From JBBSJV01 sp038256935 (GTDB lineage: Bacteria > Patescibacteriota > JACMRA01), in contig JBBSJV010000048.1 of NCBI GenBank assembly GCA_038256935.1, positions 1-11,364 of the forward strand: a DNA stretch of 11,364 bases, given 5' to 3'. Below the pieces are notes generated by a model that saw only the letters and a program-made list of their open reading frames with translations, was not told where the DNA came from and did not search any database. The position numbers and the translations under genes are program-made. Below are positions 1-6,739 of this stretch, one piece after another; within the stretch, counting starts at the first letter, position 1; each line of letters begins with the position of its first letter.

Positions 1-3
1 GCA

Positions 4-336
4 CTAAACTGTTTCAGTAAAAACTGAATTTTCTACAAAACTATTAAGCATCTCACAGAACTGATCTACTCCCATATTTTCTTCTTCAATACCTTTGTTA
101 GCCATCCACTTTTTCCCAAAATCTGGATACTTAGCTCTGATTTTAGCTAAGATTGTAGTCACGTTAGTTTGCATACTTGTTGGTACGTATTCAGCTGCGT
201 AAAGTTTAGAAAATGCAAGTTTCAAAATTTCATCTTCTTTCATAAAAGGATAGCGAGTACTCCTAATAGTGTTAAAAGCCTCTCTCATTTTATCAGTCAA
301 AGCTAATCTAACACTAGATTTTACCTTTTTGGTCAT
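4..336 (-). CDS. Small hypothetical protein, possibly ribbon-helix-helix-like N-terminus
   Basis: This 110-residue protein is not one I recognise by family. The first 45 residues run as a short basic strand-like segment (KKVKSSVRLALTD) followed by two predicted helices (residues 15-25 and 33-47). That order resembles small ribbon-helix-helix DNA-binding proteins, but the match is only by eye. The rest is mixed helical, with one cysteine (C94 region), no signal peptide and no membrane segment, so it is probably cytosolic. The frame ends in TAG at 4-6, so the gene is complete. The start at 334-336 is supported by a promoter-like TTGACT-17-TAAACT (343-371) whose expected +1 is the A of this ATG. 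No Shine-Dalgarno is present. A DNA-binding or antitoxin role is a guess; no toxin partner is visible in the window. Confidence 0.75.
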   Translation of the reverse strand: MTKKVKSSVRLALTDKMREAFNTIRSTRYPFMKEDEILKLAFSKLYAAEYVPTSMQTNVTTILAKIRAKYPDFGKKWMANKGIEEENMGVDQFCEMLNSFVENSVFTETV

Positions 337-342
337 GACATT

Positions 343-371
343 AGTTTAATTTACAGTCGAAAAAAAGTCAA
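343..371 (-). promoter_or_regulatory. Putative promoter of the 110-aa gene, leaderless arrangement
   Basis: On the minus strand TTGACT (366-371) is followed after 17 bases by TAAACT (343-348). Six bases separate the -10 box from the ATG, so the expected +1 is the A of the start codon at 336. Confidence 0.5.
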
Positions 372-570
372 GTATATCGGCCTTATGGTTAATGTTGAAA
401 TTTGACAGAAATTTTACTAACCCCTAGGTATATTATTTATGTTGTAATTGTGTGAGTGTACATACACATAACTATAACAATAAATTGAGTTTATATAGTG
501 ATTAATTTTAATCATGATATAGGTTCTTTTTATACTTAAAACTTATAACTTATAAATAATAAATATATAT

Positions 571-831
571 ATGACTAGCTTAATAGGATCATTAATAATC
601 GGAGGAATTGCAGGATGGCTTGCAGGTTTAATTAGAAGAGGGGAAGGTTTTGGAATCTTAGTAAATATTTTAATCGGTATCGCTGGAGGTTTCATTGGGG
701 GTATTATTTTTGGATTACTTGGAATTGATAATGCTGACACTAATTGGATTGGAAGTTTAGTAATTTCAACAATCGGTGCGGTAGTATTACTATTTATCGT
801 AAACTTGTTTGCAGGAAATAAGAAAGCGTAA
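571..831 (+). CDS. GlsB/YeaQ/YmgE family stress-response membrane protein
   Basis: This 86-residue protein has three hydrophobic segments (about residues 4-20, 27-50 and 58-80). Its glycine-rich pattern is typical of the transglycosylase-associated / GlsB-YeaQ-YmgE family (Pfam PF04226): GGIAGWLAGLIRRGEGFG near the N-terminus and the repeated GG..GG in the second segment (IGIAGGFIGGIIFGLLG). Length matches the family (about 80-90 aa). Members are inner-membrane proteins linked to general stress in many bacteria, and the molecular activity is not settled. The start is the only ATG that includes the whole first membrane segment. There is no ribosome binding site, only an AT-rich leader. The next gene downstream, a KGG-repeat protein, is also a stress-type gene, but a terminator-like hairpin and its own promoter lie between them, so co-transcription is doubtful. 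Confidence 0.92.
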   Translation: MTSLIGSLIIGGIAGWLAGLIRRGEGFGILVNILIGIAGGFIGGIIFGLLGIDNADTNWIGSLVISTIGAVVLLFIVNLFAGNKKA

Positions 832-864
832 TTGATGTTAAAATAATCAAAACGCAATTTTTTT
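826..864 (+). terminator. Possible intrinsic terminator overlapping the glsB-like stop codon
   Basis: GCGT (826-829) pairs with ACGC (852-855), and TTGAT (832-836) pairs with ATCAA (846-850), with a small internal loop between them. The stem is followed by seven T (858-864). The hairpin begins inside the last codon and stop of the upstream gene. It is A/T-rich and therefore a modest stem. Confidence 0.5.
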
Positions 865-914
865 ACCTCAAAAACACGACTAAACTGTCAAAATATTACA
901 CTAAGTATCAAATA

Positions 915-943
915 TTGACAACAAAGTTAAAAATTGTTTTATT
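915..943 (+). promoter_or_regulatory. Putative promoter of the KGG-repeat gene
   Basis: A perfect -35 TTGACA (915-920) is followed after 17 bases by a weak -10 TTTATT (938-943). The expected +1 is near 950, at the foot of a small 5'-leader hairpin GTACC-ATAAA-GGTAC (950-964), leaving a leader of roughly 33 bases. Confidence 0.4.
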
Positions 944-982
944 TCTGGTGTACCATAAAGGTACGAATCTTATCCAATATCT

Positions 983-1180
983 ATGCCTAAAACTAATAAT
1001 TCAAGCAAGAGAGGATTTGCTTCTATGGATCCAGCTAAGCAAAGAAAAATTGCAGCAGCCGGTGGTAGAGCAAGTCGCACAGGAGGGTTTGCCTCTATGG
1101 ATCCTGAAAGACAGCGAGAAATTGCTTCTATGGGAGGAAAAGCAAGCCAAAGAGGAAAAAGCAGAAATAAAACAGAATAA
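983..1180 (+). CDS. KGG-repeat (YciG/GsiB-type) stress protein
   Basis: This 65-residue hydrophilic protein is almost entirely two copies of the stress-induced repeat motif (Pfam PF10685, KGG): residues about 10-31 (RGFASMDPAKQRKIAAAGG) and 34-55 (GGFASMDPERQREIASMGG). Each copy has the typical G-F-A-S-M-D-P, a basic K/R-Q-R-x-I-A stretch and a closing GG-(R/K)-A-S. The ends are short basic tails. GsiB in Bacillus and YciG in enterobacteria are general-stress, hydrophilin-like proteins, and two repeats is at the short end for the family. It has no membrane segment or signal and is presumably cytosolic. No Shine-Dalgarno precedes the ATG. The gene is followed by a long 3' hairpin (1198-1259) and an intrinsic terminator (1269-1292), so it looks monocistronic. 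Overlapping longer frames on both strands have no family features and are shadows. Confidence 0.93.
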   Translation: MPKTNNSSKRGFASMDPAKQRKIAAAGGRASRTGGFASMDPERQREIASMGGKASQRGKSRNKTE

Positions 1181-1197
1181 ATAACCAAGGTATTAAC

Positions 1198-1259
1198 TAG
1201 AATTTATTACTAATTATTGAGAGTAATTAATATAACTGCTCAATCTAGTAAAAATTCTA
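1198..1259 (+). other. Long interrupted hairpin in the 3' untranslated region of the KGG gene
   Basis: Three paired blocks nest in register: TAGAATTT (1198-1205) with AAATTCTA (1252-1259), TACTA (1208-1212) with TAGTA (1246-1250), and ATTGAG (1216-1221) with CTCAAT (1239-1244). Together they give 19 base pairs with small internal loops and a 17-base apical loop. It starts 17 bases after the stop codon and lies just before the intrinsic terminator, so it should be in the transcript. Confidence 0.6.
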
Positions 1260-1268
1260 TTCAAGATT

Positions 1269-1292
1269 CCCCACTGTAATGGTGGGGTTTTT
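1269..1292 (+). terminator. Intrinsic terminator of the KGG gene
   Basis: CCCCAC (1269-1274) pairs with GTGGGG (1282-1287) around a 7-base loop and is followed directly by TTTTT (1288-1292). It is a compact G/C stem with a U-tract in an otherwise A/T-rich region. Confidence 0.85.
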
Positions 1293-1322
1293 AAGTTTTA
1301 TATATAAAAATTACATATTACC

Positions 1323-1472
1323 CTTGTAAGTGTCAATAATTTTAGTGACAAAATCCGTGTGTCACCCTGAATTTATTTCAGGGTCTATTACTGATATAAT
1401 AGAGAAAAGATCCTGAAACAAGTTCAGGATGACAACACAAGTTCCATAATTATACATCTCAATAATTACAAG
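1323..1472. repeat. Palindromic intergenic element, copy 1 (~150 bp)
   Basis: This is an imperfect inverted repeat bounded by CTTGTAA (1323-1329) and TTACAAG (1466-1472). The core arms are 1360-1386 (TGTCACCCTGAA...TTTCAGGGTCT) and 1408-1434, whose reverse complement reads TGTCATCCTGAA...TTTCAGGATCT. Each arm also contains its own small palindrome (CCCTGAA...TTCAGGG). Bases 1346-1387 match 9459-9500 in 41 of 42 positions, so the element is dispersed. It sits between the KGG terminator and the 3' end of dnaE, is non-coding, and is short enough to be a MITE-, REP- or BIME-like element. Confidence 0.85.
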
Positions 1473-1565
1473 AATTACAACTTTTTTAGCAATAATTTAG
1501 TATCTTAATTGATGTACTATTTATAAATATTAAGACTCATCCTTTAACGCTTTCAAATTAAAAAG

Positions 1566-4397
1566 CTATACTATTGCACCAACTTTAATCTGAGACAAGG
1601 TTTTTTCTCCGAGTAAATCAAGACTCCCTGATAAAATCAGAGCCTCTAACCCTCTTTTATTAAATCCAGTATACTCACTCATTCTGATTATCAGATCTTC
1701 GATACTTATAAACTCGCCGTTTTTTTCTCTTTCTGTGATGATAAATTTGATAACATCTGAGCCCAAGTTTTTGACACTCGATAATCCATAGCGAATGGTA
1801 GTGTCATCTTCAATAGTAAAACTATCAAAGGATTTATTAATATCAGGTGGTAAGACATTTACCCCTATTTCTCTACATTCACTGATTGCTGAGGCGATTT
1901 TATCAAGGTTATTGCTCTCTGCTGTCATGTAGGCTGTCATAAATTCTACTGTATATTCAGCTTTCATGTAGGCAGTCCAATAGGCTACCATACCGTAACT
2001 ACATGAGTGGGCTTTATTAAATCCATATGCTCCAAAGGGTACCATCAATTGCCAGATTTCCTCAGCTTTGTTTTTATCTAAGCCACCGATTTCGACAGCT
2101 CCCTCTACAAATTTAGGGTGTTGCTGTTCAATGACTGCTTGGATTTTTTTACCCATGCCTTTACGTAAAACATCAGCCTCTCCCCAGTCGTATCCTGCCA
2201 GATTAATTGCTGTCATAAGCAAGTCTTCTTGGTAAACAAAGATACCGTAACTTGCCTCCATCCAGTCTTTCATCTCAGGAACCAAGTATTCTATTTTTTT
2301 AGGATCTTTTTTCCTAGCAATATATTCAGGAATGCTTGCCATAGGGCCTGGGCGATACAAAGCTACCATAGCCATAAGATCTTCTATTTTGGTTGGCTGC
2401 AGCTGCACAAGCCAGCGGGTCATACCTCCTCCTGAGAGTTGGAAGGTTCCCATAGTTCTACCTTTTGCAAGAAGCTCAAAGGCTTTTTTGTCATAAATGT
2501 TGATATTTAACAAATCAATTTTTTCATTTCTTCTTTGTTTTGTAATTTCAATAGCATTTCCCAAAATTGCCAGATTGGTTATTCCCAAAATATCAAGTTT
2601 TACGAGTCCCACTTTTTCACAAACTTTCATATCATACTGAGCTACTATCATTTTATGATCACTATCCCATTGAAGAGCAGTATAATCTGTAAGCTTGGTC
2701 GGAGTAATAAGTAGTCCTGCAGCGTGAGAACTGGCGTGTCTGTGGTTACCTTCGATTTTAAGAGCGATGTTAATTATTCTCTGGGTGTCTGCATCATTTT
2801 CATAGACTTCTTTCAGCTCAGCTGAGGTTTCAAAAGCCCAAGCAAAAGTAGTTTTTCTACCCTGAGGGGCAGTCGGGATTAGCTTTGATAATCTATCGCA
2901 TTTTTTGTAGGGAATCCCTAATACTCTACCGACATCTCTAACTGCAGCTCTTGGAAGCATGGTCCCAAAAGTTACTATTTGAGATACGCTAAGGCTTCCG
3001 TATTTGTCAGTCACGTACTCAATTACTTTATCACGTTTATCGTCAGCAAAATCTCCATCAATATCTGGTGGAGATGGTCTAAATGGATTTAAAAACCTTT
3101 CAAACGGTACATTATATCGAAGTGGATCCAAGACATTGATATTATTCAAATATCCAACCAAGGACCCTGCAGCTGAACCTCTGGTGTTAGTTACGATTCC
3201 TTGGCCACGGCAAAATCCCATAATGTCACCAAATACCAAAAAATAGTCTGCATACCCTTTTGTAATAATGATATTTAATTCGTATTCGATCCTTTCAATA
3301 TAATCTGTAATATTTGTTTTGTCCCAATACCCAGCATCGTAGCCACCAAGTTTTTTTGGATCAGGTATGATATTTTTAGCTGCTTCAATCAATTCATGTC
3401 TTTTTTCATATGGGTATTTTTCTACCCAAGTAGGTCTATCTAATTGATCACTGTGGTAAAGGACAAAAAGACCAATATATGTTTCCCAGCGAAGTCTTTG
3501 GTCAGGACTTTGTTCAGGGGGCAAGATAAATTTAGGGAAAAAGGAGTCATCAGCATGCTTGTCGTAATCAGTCAGGATTTCAATGTTTATTTGGTTTTCA
3601 AGTATCTCAGTATTTAGAGTCTGCTCGAACCCAGTGAACCTTTTATCAAGATCGGTTTTAGAAAGCAGCTGAAAATCTCTTTGTAAGCTTATCCCATCGA
3701 GGCGAACCTGTTTTTTGATAGCAAGTACTACCTTAAAGGCCTCTTCGTCTCTTGGATCCAAAAATCTTGGCCCTGGGGAGGCGATAGCAAAGATGCTATG
3801 TTTATTTGCAATTTCAACTATATTTTGATTTTGCTGTGCAAATGTATTTCCTTGATAATCTGGGTTAATTAACTCTACAAGTAAAGACGAGGCAGGGATG
3901 AATTTTAGATATTGTGACAAAATCTGTTCAGCCTGTTTCAAATTAGTGTTAGTGATACTACTGTGAAACTCGTGATCATCTGAGACTAGACTCACAAAAA
4001 GATTATTTCCAGCATCAAATTTAGCTTTCAGATCTTCTAAATCAAGATGATAAACTGGATTTTCTTTTTGGGTTCTGGCGATACTAACTAGTTCCAGTAG
4101 ATCTTTGTAACCGGCATTGTTTTTAGCTATTAATACAACTTTTGAAAACCCTTGATTTTGGTTAGAAAACCCTGAAGGTGCGTCAGAAATATTACTTAGT
4201 CTAAGGGTCACACCAAGGGCAGGGTTTATGCCTTCTTCCTTGCAGGCATCGTAAAATTCTACCCAGCCTGAGCCAGTATCTTCATCTGTTAGAGCAATTG
4301 TAGTGTATCCCTTTTCTTTAGCATCTTTGATCAAAGCCTTGATCTTTGGGACAGAAGAAAGTAGGGAGTAATGGCTATGACTGCGAGCTAGTAACAT
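1566..4397 (-). CDS. dnaE: DNA polymerase III alpha subunit, C-terminally short
   Basis: This is the catalytic C-family replicative polymerase. The N-terminal PHP domain (about 1-260) begins with RSHSHYSLLSS (H7, H9). The palm shows RGSAAGSLVGY, then PDIDGDF at 444-450 (D447 and D449 match E. coli D401/D403) and GLVKLDILG with D602 (E. coli D555). The spacing of 153 residues agrees with 152 in E. coli. Fingers motifs LYRPGPM, YQEDLL and FGAYGFNKAHSCSYG follow, then the helix-hairpin-helix region (LPPDINKS ... NKRGLEALILSGSLDLLG). The protein stops about 15 residues later at 943 aa, against roughly 1100-1200 in most DnaE, so the beta-clamp motif, OB fold and tau-binding domain are absent. The PHP metal site is also eroded. 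The start is fixed by a TATAAT box six bases upstream. The gene is divergent from the YtxH-like gene. Confidence 0.96.
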   Translation of the reverse strand: MLLARSHSHYSLLSSVPKIKALIKDAKEKGYTTIALTDEDTGSGWVEFYDACKEEGINPALGVTLRLSNISDAPSGFSNQNQGFSKVVLIAKNNAGYKDLLELVSIARTQKENPVYHLDLEDLKAKFDAGNNLFVSLVSDDHEFHSSITNTNLKQAEQILSQYLKFIPASSLLVELINPDYQGNTFAQQNQNIVEIANKHSIFAIASPGPRFLDPRDEEAFKVVLAIKKQVRLDGISLQRDFQLLSKTDLDKRFTGFEQTLNTEILENQINIEILTDYDKHADDSFFPKFILPPEQSPDQRLRWETYIGLFVLYHSDQLDRPTWVEKYPYEKRHELIEAAKNIIPDPKKLGGYDAGYWDKTNITDYIERIEYELNIIITKGYADYFLVFGDIMGFCRGQGIVTNTRGSAAGSLVGYLNNINVLDPLRYNVPFERFLNPFRPSPPDIDGDFADDKRDKVIEYVTDKYGSLSVSQIVTFGTMLPRAAVRDVGRVLGIPYKKCDRLSKLIPTAPQGRKTTFAWAFETSAELKEVYENDADTQRIINIALKIEGNHRHASSHAAGLLITPTKLTDYTALQWDSDHKMIVAQYDMKVCEKVGLVKLDILGITNLAILGNAIEITKQRRNEKIDLLNINIYDKKAFELLAKGRTMGTFQLSGGGMTRWLVQLQPTKIEDLMAMVALYRPGPMASIPEYIARKKDPKKIEYLVPEMKDWMEASYGIFVYQEDLLMTAINLAGYDWGEADVLRKGMGKKIQAVIEQQHPKFVEGAVEIGGLDKNKAEEIWQLMVPFGAYGFNKAHSCSYGMVAYWTAYMKAEYTVEFMTAYMTAESNNLDKIASAISECREIGVNVLPPDINKSFDSFTIEDDTTIRYGLSSVKNLGSDVIKFIITEREKNGEFISIEDLIIRMSEYTGFNKRGLEALILSGSLDLLGEKTLSQIKVGAIV

Positions 4398-4403
4398 AAG
4401 CCC

Positions 4404-4433
4404 ATTATATTCTTAGCTTTGGGTTTATGTCTA
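4404..4433 (-). promoter_or_regulatory. dnaE promoter, leaderless arrangement
   Basis: On the minus strand TAGACA (4428-4433) is followed after 18 bases by a perfect TATAAT (4404-4409). Six bases (GGGCTT) separate the -10 box from the dnaE ATG, which puts the expected +1 on the A of the start codon at 4397. Confidence 0.65.
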
Positions 4434-4445
4434 GTGAAATGGCCT

Positions 4446-4474
4446 TTGACATTTAAACTTAACTAGGCTATAAT
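4446..4474 (+). promoter_or_regulatory. Consensus sigma-70-type promoter of the YtxH-like gene
   Basis: TTGACA (4446-4451), a 17-base spacer and TATAAT (4469-4474) match the housekeeping consensus perfectly. The expected +1 is near 4481, giving an A/T-rich leader of about 24 bases with no Shine-Dalgarno. Its -35 box lies 12 bases from the -35 box of the divergent dnaE promoter. Confidence 0.85.
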
Positions 4475-4504
4475 TAATTTACTAGAAATAATAAAAAAAT
4501 CATT

Positions 4505-4924
4505 ATGTTTAATTATCTTGAAAAGCAAAAACGCAGACAACAACGAACCCAAAAAGCCAGAATAGTCTTCTTTTCCTTTATGAGTAGTCTCGTTACGGCC
4601 ACTATTGCAATCTTTTTCACCCAAAAAGAAAACAGAGATAAAGTCGTAAAGGGTGCTAAAAGTTTAACTCAAAAAGCTAAAGATGCTACTTCAGAGCTAT
4701 CTACAAAAGTGAGTCAAACCTCACAAGAACTAACAGAATCCACTGCTAATTTTTATAATAAATATAAGAACAGGATTCCTTCTAAAAATGAAGTAGAAAA
4801 TGAGGTTAAGAACAAGAAAAATGAAGTTGTTAGTGATGCTAAAAAAGCAACTAGAAAAGCTACAACTAAAGTTAGATCAAAAGTAAATAAAGCTGCTGAC
4901 AAAGTAGAAGAAAAAACTAAGTAA
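4505..4924 (+). CDS. Membrane-anchored, lysine-rich helical protein (YtxH-like)
   Basis: This 139-residue protein has a basic N-terminus (residues 5-19, KQKRRQQRTQKAR), one membrane segment (about 20-39) and a long hydrophilic, strongly helical tail. The tail is rich in K, A, T and E (for example KGAKSLTQKAKDATSEL and DAKKATRKATTKV). The layout resembles YtxH-like general stress proteins (Pfam PF12732), although the usual glycine-rich membrane segment is missing, so the family call is tentative. The basic N-terminus suggests it stays inside and the tail lies outside, but the lysine-rich tail could equally face the cytoplasm. The repeating 11-residue-like heptads suggest a coiled coil or an LEA-like amphipathic helix. 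A perfect promoter lies upstream and a strong terminator follows 26 bases after the stop, so it is a highly transcribed single gene. Confidence 0.8.
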   Translation: MFNYLEKQKRRQQRTQKARIVFFSFMSSLVTATIAIFFTQKENRDKVVKGAKSLTQKAKDATSELSTKVSQTSQELTESTANFYNKYKNRIPSKNEVENEVKNKKNEVVSDAKKATRKATTKVRSKVNKAADKVEEKTK

Positions 4925-4950
4925 GTAATTAATTTATTTACAAATTTTGG

Positions 4951-4973
4951 CCTCCAGTAATGGAGGTTTTTTT
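4951..4973 (+). terminator. Intrinsic terminator after the YtxH-like gene
   Basis: CCTCCA (4951-4956) pairs with TGGAGG (4961-4966) around a GTAA loop, followed by seven T (4967-4973). It is a textbook intrinsic terminator. Confidence 0.9.
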
Positions 4974-4983
4974 ATGCGCATTT

Positions 4984-5012
4984 TTGACCAAAGCTGAATT
5001 TAATATTCTTAT
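4984..5012 (+). promoter_or_regulatory. Putative promoter of the methyltransferase gene, leaderless arrangement
   Basis: TTGACC (4984-4989), a 17-base spacer and TCTTAT (5007-5012) lie just upstream of the ATG. Six bases (ACGTTT) separate the -10 box from the start codon, so the expected +1 is the A of the ATG at 5019. The -10 box is only 4/6 to consensus; TTATAC at 5009-5014 is an alternative. Confidence 0.5.
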
Positions 5013-5018
5013 ACGTTT

Positions 5019-6344
5019 ATGAAACCAAGATTAGTTACTTTAGATATTCAAAGTCTAAATGAAAGAGGGTATGGGGTGGCAGAGCTTGAAGAGCAAATGT
5101 ATTTTGTCTTAAATGCCCTACCCGGAGAACAAGTAGAAGCTCTGATTGTAAAAAGAAAACTAGGCAATCTTTTTGGCATTGCTCAGACTATTATAAATAA
5201 ATCACCACTAAGATTAGAGCCCAGAGAAGATCACTTTACCAGTTGTTCACCTTGGCAGATCCTACCGATTGAAGAGGAGAATAACTTAAAAGTAGAGCAA
5301 ATCCAAACTTGGTTTAAGGAAGTTGGAGTGGTTGTAAATAGTCAAATTTACGACGGAATCGAAATTGATGGATATACGACTTGGAATTACCGAAACAAAG
5401 TTGAATATTCATTTTATTCTGAAGGCGAAGATCTTTCCTTAGCCTATTTTAAACGCGAAGGGGGTTTTGGAAAACACCCTCATGATGGGTGTGAGCTAAT
5501 TCCACAAAAAGCCAATCAAGTTGCGGTTAAAATTGTGGAGTTTTTGAAATCCAAACAAATTTTAGCTAAACAACTCAAAGCACTACTTCTTAGATATTCT
5601 TTTGCAAACAAACAAGTGATGGGAAAATTATTTATAAAAGATGAAGAGTTGGTTTTAGATGAAGCTGAGTTGCAAAATTTGTTTGATTCACTACCCGATT
5701 TGTCAGGCCTTCAAATTGCATATTCGACTCGCAAAAGTCCAGCTAGTGTCACAACAAAGTTGCTAAATTCGTTTGGAGATGAGTACGTAAACGAACAAGT
5801 ATTAAATAAAAAATTTAAATACTCCATTGACGGTTTTTTTCAGGTAAACCCCGTCGCTTTTAATCAAACCGCCTCTGATTTTAGGGCAATGATTGATCAG
5901 ATTCCAAACCATAATGATTTAGACTTAGTTGATCTTTACGCTGGAGTTGGGGTTTTAGGTCAAATCGTAGCAGATCAAGTCAAATCAGTTTTGGCTGTAG
6001 AATCATTTCCTGAAATCAAAGAGTGGGCCATAGAAAATGCTGATATAAATAGTATTTCAAACTATGAGTTTATAGAGATGCCAGCAGAAAAATCTTTAGA
6101 ATCTATTGAGAAAGCAGATATTTTAATCATAGATCCACCAAGGGTTGGCTTGCATCTAAATGTTGTGGAAAAAATTTTAGAAGTACTACCAGGTACCATA
6201 ATTTATCTAAGTTGCAACCCTCAATCTCAAGCAAGAGACTATAGTTTACTCAAAGAAAAGTATAAAATTAGTGTATCTAAAGCATATAATTATTACCCGC
6301 ACACCCCTCATGTAGAGCATCTAATTGTTTTAGAAAAGATCTAA
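5019..6344 (+). CDS. TrmA/RlmD-family SAM-dependent RNA (uracil-5-)-methyltransferase
   Basis: The 441-residue protein should methylate C5 of a uridine in tRNA or 23S rRNA using S-adenosylmethionine. Residues 1-60 form a TRAM-like beta domain (LDIQSLNERGYGVAE ... ALPGEQVEALIVKRK). The class I methyltransferase half has every family motif: FQVNP (274-278), the SAM-binding DLYAGVGVLG (305-314), DPPR.G (372-377), SCNP with the catalytic C399, RDY, and PHTPHVE with the general base E433. The region that normally holds the Fe-S cluster reads FTSCSPWQ (73-80). Only C76 and C158 match two of the four RlmD cysteines; the other two align with E70 and W79, so the 4Fe-4S cluster is probably lost. I cannot tell which of TrmA, RlmC, RlmD or RlmCD it corresponds to. 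It begins 46 bases after a terminator, and its stop is only 2 bases before the rnpB -35 box. Confidence 0.93.
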   Translation: MKPRLVTLDIQSLNERGYGVAELEEQMYFVLNALPGEQVEALIVKRKLGNLFGIAQTIINKSPLRLEPREDHFTSCSPWQILPIEEENNLKVEQIQTWFKEVGVVVNSQIYDGIEIDGYTTWNYRNKVEYSFYSEGEDLSLAYFKREGGFGKHPHDGCELIPQKANQVAVKIVEFLKSKQILAKQLKALLLRYSFANKQVMGKLFIKDEELVLDEAELQNLFDSLPDLSGLQIAYSTRKSPASVTTKLLNSFGDEYVNEQVLNKKFKYSIDGFFQVNPVAFNQTASDFRAMIDQIPNHNDLDLVDLYAGVGVLGQIVADQVKSVLAVESFPEIKEWAIENADINSISNYEFIEMPAEKSLESIEKADILIIDPPRVGLHLNVVEKILEVLPGTIIYLSCNPQSQARDYSLLKEKYKISVSKAYNYYPHTPHVEHLIVLEKI

Positions 6345-6346
6345 AG

Positions 6347-6375
6347 TTGACGAGTGGTAGTAAATTGATTTTTAT
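6347..6375 (+). promoter_or_regulatory. Putative rnpB promoter
   Basis: TTGACG (6347-6352), a 17-base spacer and TTTTAT (6370-6375) predict a start near 6382. That agrees with the 5' edge of RNase P helix P1 at 6380. The -35 box starts 2 bases after the methyltransferase stop codon. Confidence 0.5.
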
Positions 6376-6379
6376 AAAC

Positions 6380-6721
6380 TTGGTTGATCGGACGGTAGCT
6401 ACTGAAAAGTAGAGGAAAGTCGGGACACTAGTTTTATAACTATATTTTGGCGGGCTAGTAATCCGCCCAGTGCAAACTGAGGGAGTCATAATTGACTGAA
6501 AAGTGCAACAGAAAAGATACCGCCTTCATTTTTTGGAGGTAAGGGCGAAATCGTGAGGTAAGAGCTCACGGTAGATTTTGGCAACAAAACTGCTGGCAAA
6601 CCCCACTTGGTGCAAACCCAAAAAAGGTAGGGTGCTTAGAGAAATTACCGTCTCCTGAAGTCTGATTGAAGCCAGCTTCTAAGACTTTTGACAGACAGAA
6701 TCCCGCTTATAGATCAACCAA
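6380..6721 (+). ncRNA. rnpB: RNase P RNA, bacterial class A
   Basis: This is the catalytic RNA that removes the 5' leader of pre-tRNAs. The 5' end TTGGTTGATC (6380-6389) and the 3' end GATCAACCAA (6712-6721) form a perfect 10-bp helix P1. The conserved blocks occur in order: GAGGAAAGTC (6412-6421, CR I / P4 5' strand), AGTGCAACAGAAAAGATACC (6502-6521, CR II), GGTAAGGGCGAAA (6538-6550, CR III), GTGAGGTAAGAGCTCAC (6553-6569, CR IV), and ACAGACAGAATCCCGCTTAT (6691-6710, CR V / P4 3' strand). At about 342 nt the length is normal for type A. No clear intrinsic terminator follows P1, since the next bases are A-rich, so a longer precursor is possible. The frame open antisense to it (6277-6489) is an artefact. 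Confidence 0.97.
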
Positions 6722-6739
6722 AATTTTAAAAAACTAGCT

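Noticed and set aside
402..430. TTGACA upstream of the GlsB-like gene as its promoter
   Set aside because: At 17-18 bases the -10 position reads TAGGTA or AGGTAT, and the start codon is 140 bases away. A promoter is possible but not supportable.
441..481. Inverted repeat GTGTA-CA-TACAC with outer ATTGT/ACAAT as an operator
   Set aside because: The arms are short and not concentric, and no promoter overlaps them convincingly.
543..857. Open frame antisense to the GlsB-like gene
   Set aside because: It mirrors the glycine codons of the real gene as proline and isoleucine runs and has no family features.
915..1188. Overlapping frames on both strands around the KGG gene
   Set aside because: The KGG-repeat frame explains the sequence fully; the others are low-information shadows.
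1503..1535. TCTTAAT...ATTAAGA as dnaE terminator
   Set aside because: It has 7-bp A/T arms, a 19-base loop and no U-tract; too weak to call.
1440..1568. Frameshifted continuation of dnaE
   Set aside because: Reading past the stop in the same frame ends after 11 codons, and the gap is A/T-rich and non-coding in appearance.
6277..6489. Minus-strand frame over the methyltransferase end and rnpB
   Set aside because: It lies across a structured RNA gene and has no promoter or homology features.
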